DNA of 25,289 bases, from NCBI GenBank assembly GCA_945874515.1, contig CAMCHA010000002.1, positions 1-25,289 on the forward strand, given 5' to 3'. The stretch comes from Asaia bogorensis. GTDB lineage: Bacteria; Pseudomonadota; Alphaproteobacteria; Acetobacterales; Acetobacteraceae. The position numbers were made by a program, and so were the translations under genes. Below, one piece after another: positions 15,900-23,357 of the stretch. Position 1 is the first letter of the stretch. Each line of letters begins with the position of its first letter. The notes beneath the pieces were generated by a model, which did no database searches, was not told the origin of the DNA, and saw nothing but the letters and a program-made list of their open reading frames with translations.

Positions 15900-18812
15900 A
15901 TGGACAAGCGCGCCGCGTCATGCCACGGAGCGTCGCGTTTTACTTTCTTGGACATTGACCCCCGCATGTTCGAACCCAGGGTTCGCGCCATTCTTGGCCC
16001 GACCAATACCGGCAAGACCCACCTCGCGATTGAGCGGATGCTCGCCCATGCGTCGGGCAGTATCGGCTTTCCGCTGCGGCTGCTGGCGCGTGAAAATTAT
16101 GATCGCATGGTGGCGATGAAGGGCGAACGCTACGTTGCCCTGATCACCGGCGAGGAAAAGATTGTCCCGCCGGAGGCAAAGTACTTCGCCTGCACGGTGG
16201 AAGCGATGCCGCTAGATCGGCCAGTGGAATTCCTCGCCATTGATGAAATCCAGCTTTGCGCAGACCCTGATCGCGGCCATGTCTTCACCGATCGGCTGTT
16301 GAATGCGCGCGGCATGGTGGAAACCATGTTCCTGGGTGCTGAGACCATCGCGCCTTTGCTGCGCCGCTTGATTCCGCGCGCTGAAATCGAAACCCGCTCA
16401 CGACTTTCGCAGCTCAGCTATGCCGGCCCCGCCAAGCTGTCACGCCTGCCGGCGCGTTCCGCCATTGTCGCCTTCAGCGCGCAGGAAGTCTACGCCATTG
16501 CCGAAGCCGTGCGCCGCCGGCGTGGCGGTTGCGCCGTGGTGATGGGAAGGCTTTCGCCGCGCACACGCAATGCGCAAGTGGCGCTTTATCAAAACCGGGA
16601 AGTGGATTTCCTGGTGGCGACGGATGCGATCGGCATGGGCCTCAATATGGATGTGGACCATGTGGCGCTGGCCGCGCTGAATAAGTTTGATGGCCATCAG
16701 CCACGTGCCCTGACCGCACAAGAAATCGCGCAAATCGCGGGGCGCGCAGGGCGTGGTATGCGCGATGGCACTTTCGGCACCACGGCGGATGCGCCGATAC
16801 TGGATGATGAAATCATCACCCAGATCGAAACGCATGCGTTCGAACCGCTGAAGACGCTCGCCTGGCGCAATTCGGATCTGGATTTTTCTTCGGTCGAGAC
16901 ACTGCTCGATAGTCTTGGTGCGTCGGCGCCTTTGCCTGGTCTTGCCAAGGGCCATGATGCGGTGGACCACATCACGCTATCCATGCTGGTGCGGGAAGAA
17001 GAAATTCGCAGCCTGGCCGATACCGCATCGCGCGTGCGCTTGCTGTGGGAAGCCTGCCAGGTGCCGGATTTCCGCAAGCTGGCAGATGACAGCCATACCC
17101 GGATTTGCGCGCGCATTTTTACGCATTTGGCGCGTGAAGGCCGGTTGCCGAGCGATTGGGTGGCCTCATCCCTTGCCCAGCTTGGCATGGCGGAAGGTGA
17201 TCTTGATACGCTGATGGCGCGGCTTTCGGCCATTCGCGTCTGGGCCTATGTCGCGGCGCGGGCCGATTGGCTGAATAATGCGGCGGAGCTTCAGGCCGAA
17301 GCGCGGCGCGTGGAAGACATGGTCTCCGACGCTTTGCATGAAAGCCTGACCGCGCGCTTTGTGGACCGCCGCGCGGCGCATCTGATTCGCGCGCTCGATG
17401 AAAGCGATGAGGAATTGCTTTCCGCCGTCACGCGGCGTGGGGAAGTGGTGGTGGAAGGCCATCCTGTCGGCCATGTGAAGGGCTTCCTGTTTGAACCCGA
17501 TGGCGCGACGGTAAAGGAAGAAGAACGCCGCGTAGTGCTGCGCGCCGCGCGCCGTGCTTTGGGCGCGGAAATTCCGCGCCGCGTTTCCATGCTGGAAACA
17601 TCGAAGGATGAGGCGTTTGCGCTGACGCCGCAGCATGGTGTGACCTGGGCCTATTCCCATGCGCCCAATATGCCGGCGGGGCTTGGCGATATCGCGGAAG
17701 TGGCGAAGCTCAAGCCCGGTTCTGAACCCGGCAAGCCGCTGATTGAAGTACTGCCTTCTGAGTTCCTGGATGGCGCGCAGCGCGAACGCATCCGCGCGCG
17801 GTTGGCCACTTGGATTGAGGCTTTGGTGAAACGCGATCTGGGTGCGATTTTCACGGCGGAAGAAAAAGCCGCCGAGGATAACACGCTGCGCGGCCCGGCC
17901 TTTCGGTTGCGTGAGGAATTGGGCTTGGCCTTGGGGCGGACGGATAGTGAAATCCGCCCTGATCTCCGCCAGAAATTGAAGGGCATTGGCATTCGTGCCG
18001 GGCGCTATGCGCTTTACGTGCCGGAAGCGCTGAAGCCGCGCGCCATGGCTTTGCGCGCGCAGCTTTGGTCCTTGTTGCGTGGCATTGAAACGCCGAAGCT
18101 GCCCTCGGGCGGTTTGATCGCGGTGGCACCACCCGCCGATTGGCCGCGCGGCTTTGCGGAGACCATGGGCTGGCTGCCGGCTGGGCCTGTGCTGATGCGC
18201 CTGGATGTGGCGGAACGCATCGCCGGCGAATTGGGGCACCTGACGCGCAAGGCGCCCGCACTTTTGCCGGGGGATTTGGCTAGCCGCTTGGGGATCAAGG
18301 GCGAAAACCTTGGCCCGGTTCTGGATGCCATGGGCTTCCGGCTGATCCCGGCCGACACAGAAGATGAAAAGCAATTTGGCCCGCCGGCGCCCGCGCGGAT
18401 TGGCCAGCAGCGCGCGCCCCGCTTCGAGGCGCGCCAACAGCCTCGCCAGCAGCAGCGCGAAGAACAAGGCCCGCGCCGCGATGACCGGCGCCCCGAACGG
18501 CGCGGCCCGCGCCCGGATCAGCGCCAGCGCGACGAGAAGCCGGCCGAAGCCACTGCGGCTGAGGGCGCCACGCCAGAACAGGCGCCGCCCGAACAGCAGC
18601 GCCCGGAACGCCGGCCGGATCAGCGCCCGGATCGCCGCCCGAAACCCGATGGCGGGCAACAGCAGCAGCGCCAGCATTACGGTAACAAGGGCGGCAATGA
18701 CCGCCCGCGCGGCCCTCGGCCACCACGGGAAGATCGCGTGGCGCTCCCCGCCATGCCGCGCCCCGATAGCCCCTTTGCGGTGCTCGCCGCGTTGAAGCTC
18801 AAAAAGGACTGA
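15900..18812 (+). CDS. SUV3-like superfamily 2 RNA helicase with Gln/Arg-rich tail
   Basis: This protein of about 970 residues resembles the mitochondrial SUV3 ATP-dependent RNA helicases, which work with RNases in RNA turnover. Walker A is GPTNTGKT at 33-40, the DExH-type motif is IDEIQ at about 114-118, and motif VI is QIAGRAGRG near 278-286. A large alpha-helical region follows, then from about residue 820 a low-complexity tail rich in Gln, Arg, Pro and Asp that probably binds RNA. The start is uncertain: 15900 has no clear binding site, and 15966 (MFEPRVRAILGPTNTGKT) is an alternative. An S4 RNA-binding gene follows 10 bases later. In bacteria the exact role of this family is poorly known. 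Confidence 0.88.
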   Translation: MDKRAASCHGASRFTFLDIDPRMFEPRVRAILGPTNTGKTHLAIERMLAHASGSIGFPLRLLARENYDRMVAMKGERYVALITGEEKIVPPEAKYFACTVEAMPLDRPVEFLAIDEIQLCADPDRGHVFTDRLLNARGMVETMFLGAETIAPLLRRLIPRAEIETRSRLSQLSYAGPAKLSRLPARSAIVAFSAQEVYAIAEAVRRRRGGCAVVMGRLSPRTRNAQVALYQNREVDFLVATDAIGMGLNMDVDHVALAALNKFDGHQPRALTAQEIAQIAGRAGRGMRDGTFGTTADAPILDDEIITQIETHAFEPLKTLAWRNSDLDFSSVETLLDSLGASAPLPGLAKGHDAVDHITLSMLVREEEIRSLADTASRVRLLWEACQVPDFRKLADDSHTRICARIFTHLAREGRLPSDWVASSLAQLGMAEGDLDTLMARLSAIRVWAYVAARADWLNNAAELQAEARRVEDMVSDALHESLTARFVDRRAAHLIRALDESDEELLSAVTRRGEVVVEGHPVGHVKGFLFEPDGATVKEEERRVVLRAARRALGAEIPRRVSMLETSKDEAFALTPQHGVTWAYSHAPNMPAGLGDIAEVAKLKPGSEPGKPLIEVLPSEFLDGAQRERIRARLATWIEALVKRDLGAIFTAEEKAAEDNTLRGPAFRLREELGLALGRTDSEIRPDLRQKLKGIGIRAGRYALYVPEALKPRAMALRAQLWSLLRGIETPKLPSGGLIAVAPPADWPRGFAETMGWLPAGPVLMRLDVAERIAGELGHLTRKAPALLPGDLASRLGIKGENLGPVLDAMGFRLIPADTEDEKQFGPPAPARIGQQRAPRFEARQQPRQQQREEQGPRRDDRRPERRGPRPDQRQRDEKPAEATAAEGATPEQAPPEQQRPERRPDQRPDRRPKPDGGQQQQRQHYGNKGGNDRPRGPRPPREDRVALPAMPRPDSPFAVLAALKLKKD

Positions 18813-18822
18813 GCGGGGGGCG

Positions 18823-19113
18823 GTGGCGGCGGAGGCGGAAGGGCGGGATTATCAAAGGCTGGATGCCTGGCTCTGGTGCGCGCGCTTCCGCAAGACGCGG
18901 GCTGAATGCGCGCGGTTGGTGGAAAAGCGCTTGGTGCGCATCAATCGCCTGCCGACCGACAAGCCCCATGCCAAGCTGCGGCCAGGTGATGTGCTGACGC
19001 TGGCGGTGGGCCAGGGTGCTTCGGGGCAGATCATTCTTTGGCGCGTGCTGTCCCTGGCCGAAAGGCGCGGCCCGGCCACTGAGGCGCAGGGGCTTTATGA
19101 GGTTATCACCTGA
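18823..19113 (+). CDS. S4-domain RNA-binding protein (Hsp15-like)
   Basis: This is a 96-residue protein made almost entirely of one S4 domain: RLDAWLWCARFRKTRAECARLVEKRLVRINRLPTDKPHAKLRPGDVLTL. The RLDxWLW...R.KTR pattern and LRPGDVLTL are typical of Hsp15/HslR, which binds free 50S subunits carrying stalled peptidyl-tRNA. It is shorter than E. coli Hsp15 and lacks its basic C-terminal extension. It starts at GTG 18823, 10 bases after the helicase stop, so the two are probably co-transcribed and may act together on RNA. The purine-rich GCGGGGGG stretch upstream is an atypical ribosome binding site. Confidence 0.87.
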   Translation: MAAEAEGRDYQRLDAWLWCARFRKTRAECARLVEKRLVRINRLPTDKPHAKLRPGDVLTLAVGQGASGQIILWRVLSLAERRGPATEAQGLYEVIT

Positions 19114-19140
19114 CGCGAGACACCTATGCGTCAAGCCACC

Positions 19141-19169
19141 TTGTCTAATTCCCTGTATGCGGCCATTTT
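19141..19169 (+). promoter_or_regulatory. Candidate promoter for fdxA
   Basis: TTGTCT (19141-19146) and CATTTT (19164-19169) are separated by 17 bases and lie 43 bases before the fdxA start. A ribosome binding site AGGGA lies in front of the GTG. This is a pattern match only. Confidence 0.3.
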
Positions 19170-19211
19170 GGGCTAGGTTGTGGACAGGCTCAGCACCAGG
19201 GAATCGCGCCA

Positions 19212-19544
19212 GTGACTTATGTTGTCAGCGAAAATTGCATAAACTGCAAATACATGGATTGCGTGGAAGTCTGTCCGGTGGACTGCTTCTATGTCGGCGA
19301 AAACATGCTGGTGATCCACCCGGATGAATGCATTGATTGCGGCGTCTGCGAACCGGAATGCCCGGCCGAGGCGATTCTGCCCGATAGCGATGACAAGGCG
19401 ACCCCGTGGGTAGAACTCAACCGGGATTACGCCCAGCAATGGCCCAATATCACCCGCAAGGGCGAAGCGCCGGCGGACGCCGATGATTGGAAGGATAAGC
19501 CGGGCAAAAAGGCGCTGCTCAGCCCCAATCCCGGCAAGCCCTGA
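19212..19544 (+). CDS. fdxA: 7Fe ferredoxin FdxA ([3Fe-4S][4Fe-4S])
   Basis: FdxA is a small soluble electron carrier with one [3Fe-4S] and one [4Fe-4S] cluster. The 110-residue sequence is close to Azotobacter ferredoxin [20 protein letters not shown] then [20 protein letters not shown]. By analogy Cys9, Cys17 and Cys50 hold the 3Fe cluster and Cys21, Cys40, Cys43 and Cys46 the 4Fe cluster, with Cys12 and Cys25 free. The start is GTG 19212 (TYVVSENC), with AGGGA upstream. The order helicase, S4 protein, fdxA, carD is seen in related bacteria. The redox partner is not evident here. Confidence 0.97.
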   Translation: MTYVVSENCINCKYMDCVEVCPVDCFYVGENMLVIHPDECIDCGVCEPECPAEAILPDSDDKATPWVELNRDYAQQWPNITRKGEAPADADDWKDKPGKKALLSPNPGKP

Positions 19545-19574
19545 GCTGTGTTTCGCCATAAGGGCGCCCATATC

Positions 19575-19589
19575 TGACCGGAACGGTCA
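19575..19589. promoter_or_regulatory. Perfect palindrome, possible operator
   Basis: TGACCGGAACGGTCA is a 6+6 perfect inverted repeat with a 3-base centre, located 31 bases after the fdxA stop and 172 bases before carD. The form and size fit a dimeric repressor or activator site, but no cognate regulator can be named. It overlaps no gene. Confidence 0.4.
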
Positions 19590-19620
19590 TGAATTCCGCC
19601 CGCATTCGCTGCTTGGCGGG

Positions 19621-19648
19621 TGACCCGAAGCTATTTTTGTGTTACATA
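19621..19648 (+). promoter_or_regulatory. Candidate promoter for carD
   Basis: TGACCC (19621-19626) and TACATA (19643-19648) are 16 bases apart, within the only AT-rich patch upstream of carD (TATTTTTGTGTTACATATTT). Transcription from here would give a leader of about 105 bases that contains the hairpins at 19659-19735. Pattern match only. Confidence 0.3.
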
Positions 19649-19658
19649 TTTGATTCTT

Positions 19659-19735
19659 CATTCCAGCAACTGGTTCGGTCCAGGTGTCTGCCTGGAATGA
19701 TGATCTGCATTCTCAACCGGATCGCGCTGATCCGG
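19659..19735 (+). promoter_or_regulatory. Hairpin-rich 5' leader of carD
   Basis: CATTCCAG (19659-19666) pairs with CTGGAATG (19692-19699), enclosing a smaller CTGG/CCAG hairpin (19670-19673 and 19680-19683). A second stem, CCGGATC (19717-19723) with GATCCGG (19729-19735), has a 5-base loop and lies 10 bases before the GGGAG binding site. No T-run follows either stem, so they are not simple terminators. The arrangement could control carD translation or mRNA stability. Confidence 0.45.
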
Positions 19736-19760
19736 GTTCTGTGTTGGGAGTCCCATTTTC

Positions 19761-21275
19761 ATGACACGCAAACCAGTGTCCAAGGCGCCTGCCAAAGGCA
19801 GCGCCAAGCCGGCCCGACCCGCGGCAAAGAAGCCCGCCAGCAAGGCTAAACCGGCCGCAAAGCCGACTGTAAAGAAATCCTCCGCCACGGCAAAGGCGAC
19901 CACGAAGCCCAACAAGAAGGCGGCGCCGAAACCTGTGAAGAAGCCAGTGACCAAAGCGGCGGCAAAGCCAAGCGCGAAGCCTGCAGCCAAGCCGGCCAGC
20001 AAGCCAGCCAGTAAGCCAGCCAGCAAGCCTGCGGCCAAACCCGCGCCAAAGCCCGTAGCCAAGGCCGCCGCGCCCGCCAAGGCCACACCGGCGCCTAAAG
20101 CAGCGGCCAAACCCGCGCCAAAGGCAATCGCCAAGCCCGCGCCCAAGCCCGTTGCCAAGCCAGCAGCTGCCCCAGCTGCGGCCAAGCAAACGTTGCCGCC
20201 ACCAAGCGCCAAGCCCCCTTTGCCCGCCAAGGCCGAAACGCCTGGCGCGAAGCCTGCGGCGCCAATGACCGAGGTAGTCGCCAAGCCAGCCGCGCCACCG
20301 AAGTCCGCGAAACCGGCAGCGAAGCCCGCGGTACTGGTGACTGAGGCGCCTGCCCAGACTGTTGCGCCCGCAGCCGCCAAGCCCGCCGCCAAACCCAAGG
20401 CGAAGCCCGCAACCGCAGCCGAGGCAGAATCTGTACCTGCCAAGACTGGCCTTCAGGAAGCGCCGAGCCCAGCGCCGGAAGCACCAAGCCGGCCTGCGCT
20501 TGTGCAAGTGCCTGGCATTGCCATGGTGACCCTGCCTACCCCGGCACCGGCGCCACGCCCGGCGCCACCGCCCAGTATTTCACCGCTTTCTCCGCCACCG
20601 CCCACCATGCGCCCGAATGTCCAGATGGGAATGCGCCCGCCTGGCGGAGGCCCGCCTCGTCATGGAATGCAAATGTCATCTTCTTCGCCCAAACCGCCCC
20701 CTGCCCCGAAACAGGAATTCAAGACAGGCGATTACGTTGTGTACCCAACCCATGGCGTGGGCACGGTGCAGGGCATCCGCACGGTAGAGGCCGCTGGTTA
20801 TTCCTTGCAGGTCATTGAAGTGACCTTTGAAGAAAACCGCATGAAGCTGAGTGTGCCGGTGAACAAGGCGTCATCCTCGGGCCTGCGCAAGCTGTGCACC
20901 ACGGAAAGCTTCCAGCCGGCCATGGATACGCTGAAGGGCCGCGCGCGCATCAAGCGCACCATGTGGTCCCGCCGTGCGCAGGAATATGAGGCGAAGATCA
21001 ATTCTGGTGATCCTGTGCAAATCGCCGAAGTGGTGCGCGACTTGTTCCGCAATGCCGGCCAGCCAGACCAATCCTTCAGCGAACGCCAAATCTATGAATT
21101 GGCGCTTGACCGGCTGGCCGCCGAAGCCGCGGCGATTGACCGCTGCGACAAGGCAACCGCGATTGAAAAGCTGATGGTGGTGCTGCGTTCCGGCGCTGCC
21201 GGGTCTCGTGAAGCTGCGCCAAAGGAAACCAGCGCGCCAGCCGCTGCCGCTGAGGCGCAATTGCCCCCGGAATAG
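19761..21275 (+). CDS. CarD-family transcriptional regulator with long Ala/Lys/Pro-rich N-terminal tail
   Basis: CarD/CdnL proteins bind the RNA polymerase beta subunit and stabilise open promoter complexes. The CarD domain starts near residue 320 (FKTGDYVVYPTHGVGTVQGI) and runs through VTFEENRMKLSVPV, then a helical DNA-contact part with RRAQEYEAKINSGD and a DLFRN...SERQIYELALDRLAAE segment. Family members are usually about 160-170 residues. Here about 319 residues precede the domain, rich in Ala, Lys and Pro with KPAS/KPAA repeats (about 77-110), then a Pro/Met/Gly-rich linker. The tail looks like the C-terminal part of histone H1 and is probably disordered and DNA-binding. ATG 19761 has GGGAG 10 bases upstream. 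Confidence 0.92.
   Translation: MTRKPVSKAPAKGSAKPARPAAKKPASKAKPAAKPTVKKSSATAKATTKPNKKAAPKPVKKPVTKAAAKPSAKPAAKPASKPASKPASKPAAKPAPKPVAKAAAPAKATPAPKAAAKPAPKAIAKPAPKPVAKPAAAPAAAKQTLPPPSAKPPLPAKAETPGAKPAAPMTEVVAKPAAPPKSAKPAAKPAVLVTEAPAQTVAPAAAKPAAKPKAKPATAAEAESVPAKTGLQEAPSPAPEAPSRPALVQVPGIAMVTLPTPAPAPRPAPPPSISPLSPPPPTMRPNVQMGMRPPGGGPPRHGMQMSSSSPKPPPAPKQEFKTGDYVVYPTHGVGTVQGIRTVEAAGYSLQVIEVTFEENRMKLSVPVNKASSSGLRKLCTTESFQPAMDTLKGRARIKRTMWSRRAQEYEAKINSGDPVQIAEVVRDLFRNAGQPDQSFSERQIYELALDRLAAEAAAIDRCDKATAIEKLMVVLRSGAAGSREAAPKETSAPAAAAEAQLPPE
19989..20060 (+). repeat. 12-base tandem repeats encoding Lys-Pro-Ala-Ser units in CarD tail
   Basis: Six consecutive 12-base units beginning AAG or AAA occur in frame. 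Units 1-3 are near-identical (AAGCCGGCCAGC, AAGCCAGCCAGT, AAGCCAGCCAGC), and units 4-6 have drifted (Lys-Pro-Ala-Ala, Lys-Pro-Ala-Pro, Lys-Pro-Val-Ala). Such repeats can expand or contract by slippage, so tail length may vary between strains. Confidence 0.75.
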
Positions 21276-21301
21276 ATCGTTTCGAATAACTACATTCTGA
21301 T

Positions 21302-21329
21302 GGCGTGGCCCGGCTAAACGGGTCACGCC
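21302..21329. terminator. Shared hairpin between convergent carD and aldo/keto reductase genes
   Basis: GGCGTGGCCCG (21302-21312) and CGGGTCACGCC (21319-21329) form an 11-bp stem with one G-U type mismatch and a 6-base loop. It is 26 bases after the carD stop and 1 base beyond the reductase stop. There is no T-run on either side, so it is a likely but not classical bidirectional terminator. Confidence 0.55.
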
Positions 21330-21330
21330 C

Positions 21331-22146
21331 TCACAGCATTGCCAGGGGTCGCTTGCGCCGCGGCGGCGGGAAGGCCTCATCAAGGGCCGCGATATCATCA
21401 GCGCTCAACACAATCTCCCGCGCTGCGGCGTTTTCCCGCACATGGGCAAGCTTCGCGGCCTTGGGGATGCTGACCACGCCAGGCTGGCGCAACGTCCAGG
21501 CAATGGCGATTTGCGCGGGGCTTTTGCCATGCCGCGCCGCAACTGCGGCAAGCGCCTGGTTGCGCAGCATCCGCCCGCCCTGCCCCACGGGGGAATAGGC
21601 CATCACCGGCATGGCGCGTTCAGCGCAAAAGGGCAGCAGATCAAATTCGGCACCGCGATTTTCAAGGCTGTAAAGCACCTGATCCGTCGCGCAATCGGCA
21701 AGTGCGGCTCCCAATTCTTCCAGATCATCCTGATCAAGATTTGAAACGCCCCAGCGCCGGATTTTGCCGGCCTGGCGCAGCGCTTCAAACCCCGCGACGG
21801 TTTCCCCCAAGGGCACGGAACCGCGCCAATGCAGCAGATAGAGATCAATGGTTTCAATGCGCAGCCGCTTCAGGCTGCGTTCACACGCCGCCACCACACC
21901 GCGCCGCGACGCATTATGCGGATAGACTTTGGAGACGATGAACACCCCATCGCGCCGCCCCGCAATGGCATCGCCCACCACTTCCTCGGCCCCGCCTTCG
22001 CCATACATCTCGGCAGTGTCGATCAATGACACGCCAAGATCGAGCCCCGCGCGCAGCGCATCGGCTTCCGCCGCGCACCGCGAGCGATCTTCACCCATGC
22101 CCCAGGTCCCTTGCCCAAGGCGCGGTATGGCGAAGCCGGCTGCCAT
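21331..22146 (-). CDS. Aldo/keto reductase
   Basis: This is an NADPH-dependent oxidoreductase of the aldo/keto reductase family, with a TIM-barrel fold. The start at 22146 (MAAGFAIPRLGQGTWGMGE) gives a normal 271 residues and lies 1 base after the dctP stop (TGATATG); upstream starts would overlap dctP. The catalytic tetrad is Asp43 and Tyr48 (LIDTAEMYG), Lys73 (IVSKVYP) and His106 (LYLLHW). Later motifs are KIRRWGVSNLDQDDLEEL, MAYSPVGQGG and the cofactor-binding VSIPKAAKLAHVRENA. It is probably co-expressed with the TRAP receptor, so it may act on a compound imported by it; that is inference. Confidence 0.92.
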   Translation of the reverse strand: MAAGFAIPRLGQGTWGMGEDRSRCAAEADALRAGLDLGVSLIDTAEMYGEGGAEEVVGDAIAGRRDGVFIVSKVYPHNASRRGVVAACERSLKRLRIETIDLYLLHWRGSVPLGETVAGFEALRQAGKIRRWGVSNLDQDDLEELGAALADCATDQVLYSLENRGAEFDLLPFCAERAMPVMAYSPVGQGGRMLRNQALAAVAARHGKSPAQIAIAWTLRQPGVVSIPKAAKLAHVRENAAAREIVLSADDIAALDEAFPPPRRKRPLAML

Positions 22147-22147
22147 A

Positions 22148-23197
22148 TCAGGGAATGGTGTAACCGCGCGCCTTGCCAATGCTGTCATTCCAAATCCGCG
22201 CGCAATCCGCCCAAACACGGTTGCAGCTATCGCGGAAGCTGGGCAGCACAACGGCAGTCACCGCTTCACGCACGCGGCGTTCATCTTCCGCCGGGGGTGT
22301 CACGACCTGCACATTGAATTTGCGCGTGGTGCAGGCATCCTGGCCCTGGAAGCAGGCGAAGGCCTCATTGCTTGCGGTGCGCGCCAAATCCCACATCTGC
22401 TTTTCCAGATCAGCAAAAGAGCGCGTGAGTGCGGCCTGCTGTTCCGGGCTGAAGCGCCGCCAGGCCGCCAGTGACATGAAGTGCCCCTGCACGCCAGAAG
22501 CCAACGACACCGGCAGGATGGTGCGAATAACTTCGCCCCAATTCGCCGTATAGGCGGAAGTGGCGGAGGTAATGCCGCATTCCACCGTGCCACGCTGCAA
22601 AGCCTGATAGGTTTCGGAAAGCTGCAAGGTCACCGGCGTGGCACCCAGCGATTGCAGTAGCGCCGACATGGTGGGCGTGTAGGAACGCACCTTCAAGCCG
22701 CGCAGATCGCCCATCGAAGCAACCGGGCGATTACAGAAAAACATCTGCGCGCCGAAGGGCCATAATGTCATGACCTTGGCGTTGAAGCGTTCCTGCAAGC
22801 GCCGATCCAGCGCTTCCCGCCCGCCGGCGATGGCTTGTTGCGTTTCTTCCAAAGTCGTGGAAACGCCGATCAGATCGAGCGAATCAATAAAGGGCTCATC
22901 ACGCGCGGTCTGGCCGATCAAGACGCTCATGACATCAAAGGTGCCATTGCGCAGATGGCGCAGCGCATCCGGCGCGGCGGCACCAACTTGGTCCATCGGG
23001 TTGAAGGTAATGGCCAAATTGATGCCCGTGGTCTGACCAAGGCCGGTGAAGAAGGGCCGTTCAATACCCTCCGTATGGCGGGAGTTGGAGGTGAAATGCC
23101 CCGCCACACGCAGTTGGATTGGGCTTTGCGCCAGGGCCGGAGCAGCAGCGAGCAAGGCGCCAAAGGCCGCGCCAAGCAGGGAAAGGGGGGTGCGCAT
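22148..23197 (-). CDS. dctP: TRAP transporter substrate-binding protein DctP
   Basis: This is the periplasmic receptor of a TRAP transporter, delivering a carboxylate-type solute to the DctQM permease. The start at 23197 is set by GGGAGA 8 bases upstream and by a clear Sec signal peptide (MRTPLSLLGAAFGALLAAAPALAQ); the open frame extends upstream without such signs. The mature protein (349 residues in total) has the typical helix segment MGDLRGLKVRSYTPTMSALLQSLGATPV, including the Arg that usually binds the substrate carboxylate, followed by LSETYQALQRGTVECGI. It is transcribed divergently from dctQM. The ligand is unknown. Confidence 0.93.
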   Translation of the reverse strand: MRTPLSLLGAAFGALLAAAPALAQSPIQLRVAGHFTSNSRHTEGIERPFFTGLGQTTGINLAITFNPMDQVGAAAPDALRHLRNGTFDVMSVLIGQTARDEPFIDSLDLIGVSTTLEETQQAIAGGREALDRRLQERFNAKVMTLWPFGAQMFFCNRPVASMGDLRGLKVRSYTPTMSALLQSLGATPVTLQLSETYQALQRGTVECGITSATSAYTANWGEVIRTILPVSLASGVQGHFMSLAAWRRFSPEQQAALTRSFADLEKQMWDLARTASNEAFACFQGQDACTTRKFNVQVVTPPAEDERRVREAVTAVVLPSFRDSCNRVWADCARIWNDSIGKARGYTIP

Positions 23198-23357
23198 ATT
23201 CAGGTCTCCCAAAAAGGCCGGCATGGTCCTTGCGAACCTTTCGGCCAGAAGCTTCGAGTTTTGCCAAGGCGCAGTCTCTGTGCAACACCGCGCGGCAATT
23301 GCCAAGCAACCGGTGCGCCAGCACGGGCCGGCAGTTCTAAATAAGGCCCTGTTGCCC
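23198..23357. promoter_or_regulatory. Divergent control region of the TRAP locus
   Basis: These 160 bases separate dctP (minus) and dctQ (plus) and must hold both promoters. I see a perfect palindrome GGCAATTGCC (23294-23303) and two copies of TTGCCAAG (23261-23268 and 23299-23306), 38 bases apart, which could be regulator sites. No convincing -35/-10 pair stands out. Confidence 0.4.

Noticed and set aside
17166..18677. 503-codon minus-strand open frame opposite the SUV3-like helicase
   Set aside because: It is a shadow with no coherent domain pattern; the plus strand has conserved helicase motifs.
19658..20507. Gly/Ala/Leu-rich minus-strand open frames resembling repetitive hydrophobic proteins
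   Set aside because: They are the reverse complement of the CarD Ala/Lys/Pro tail; the pattern follows from the repeat codons.
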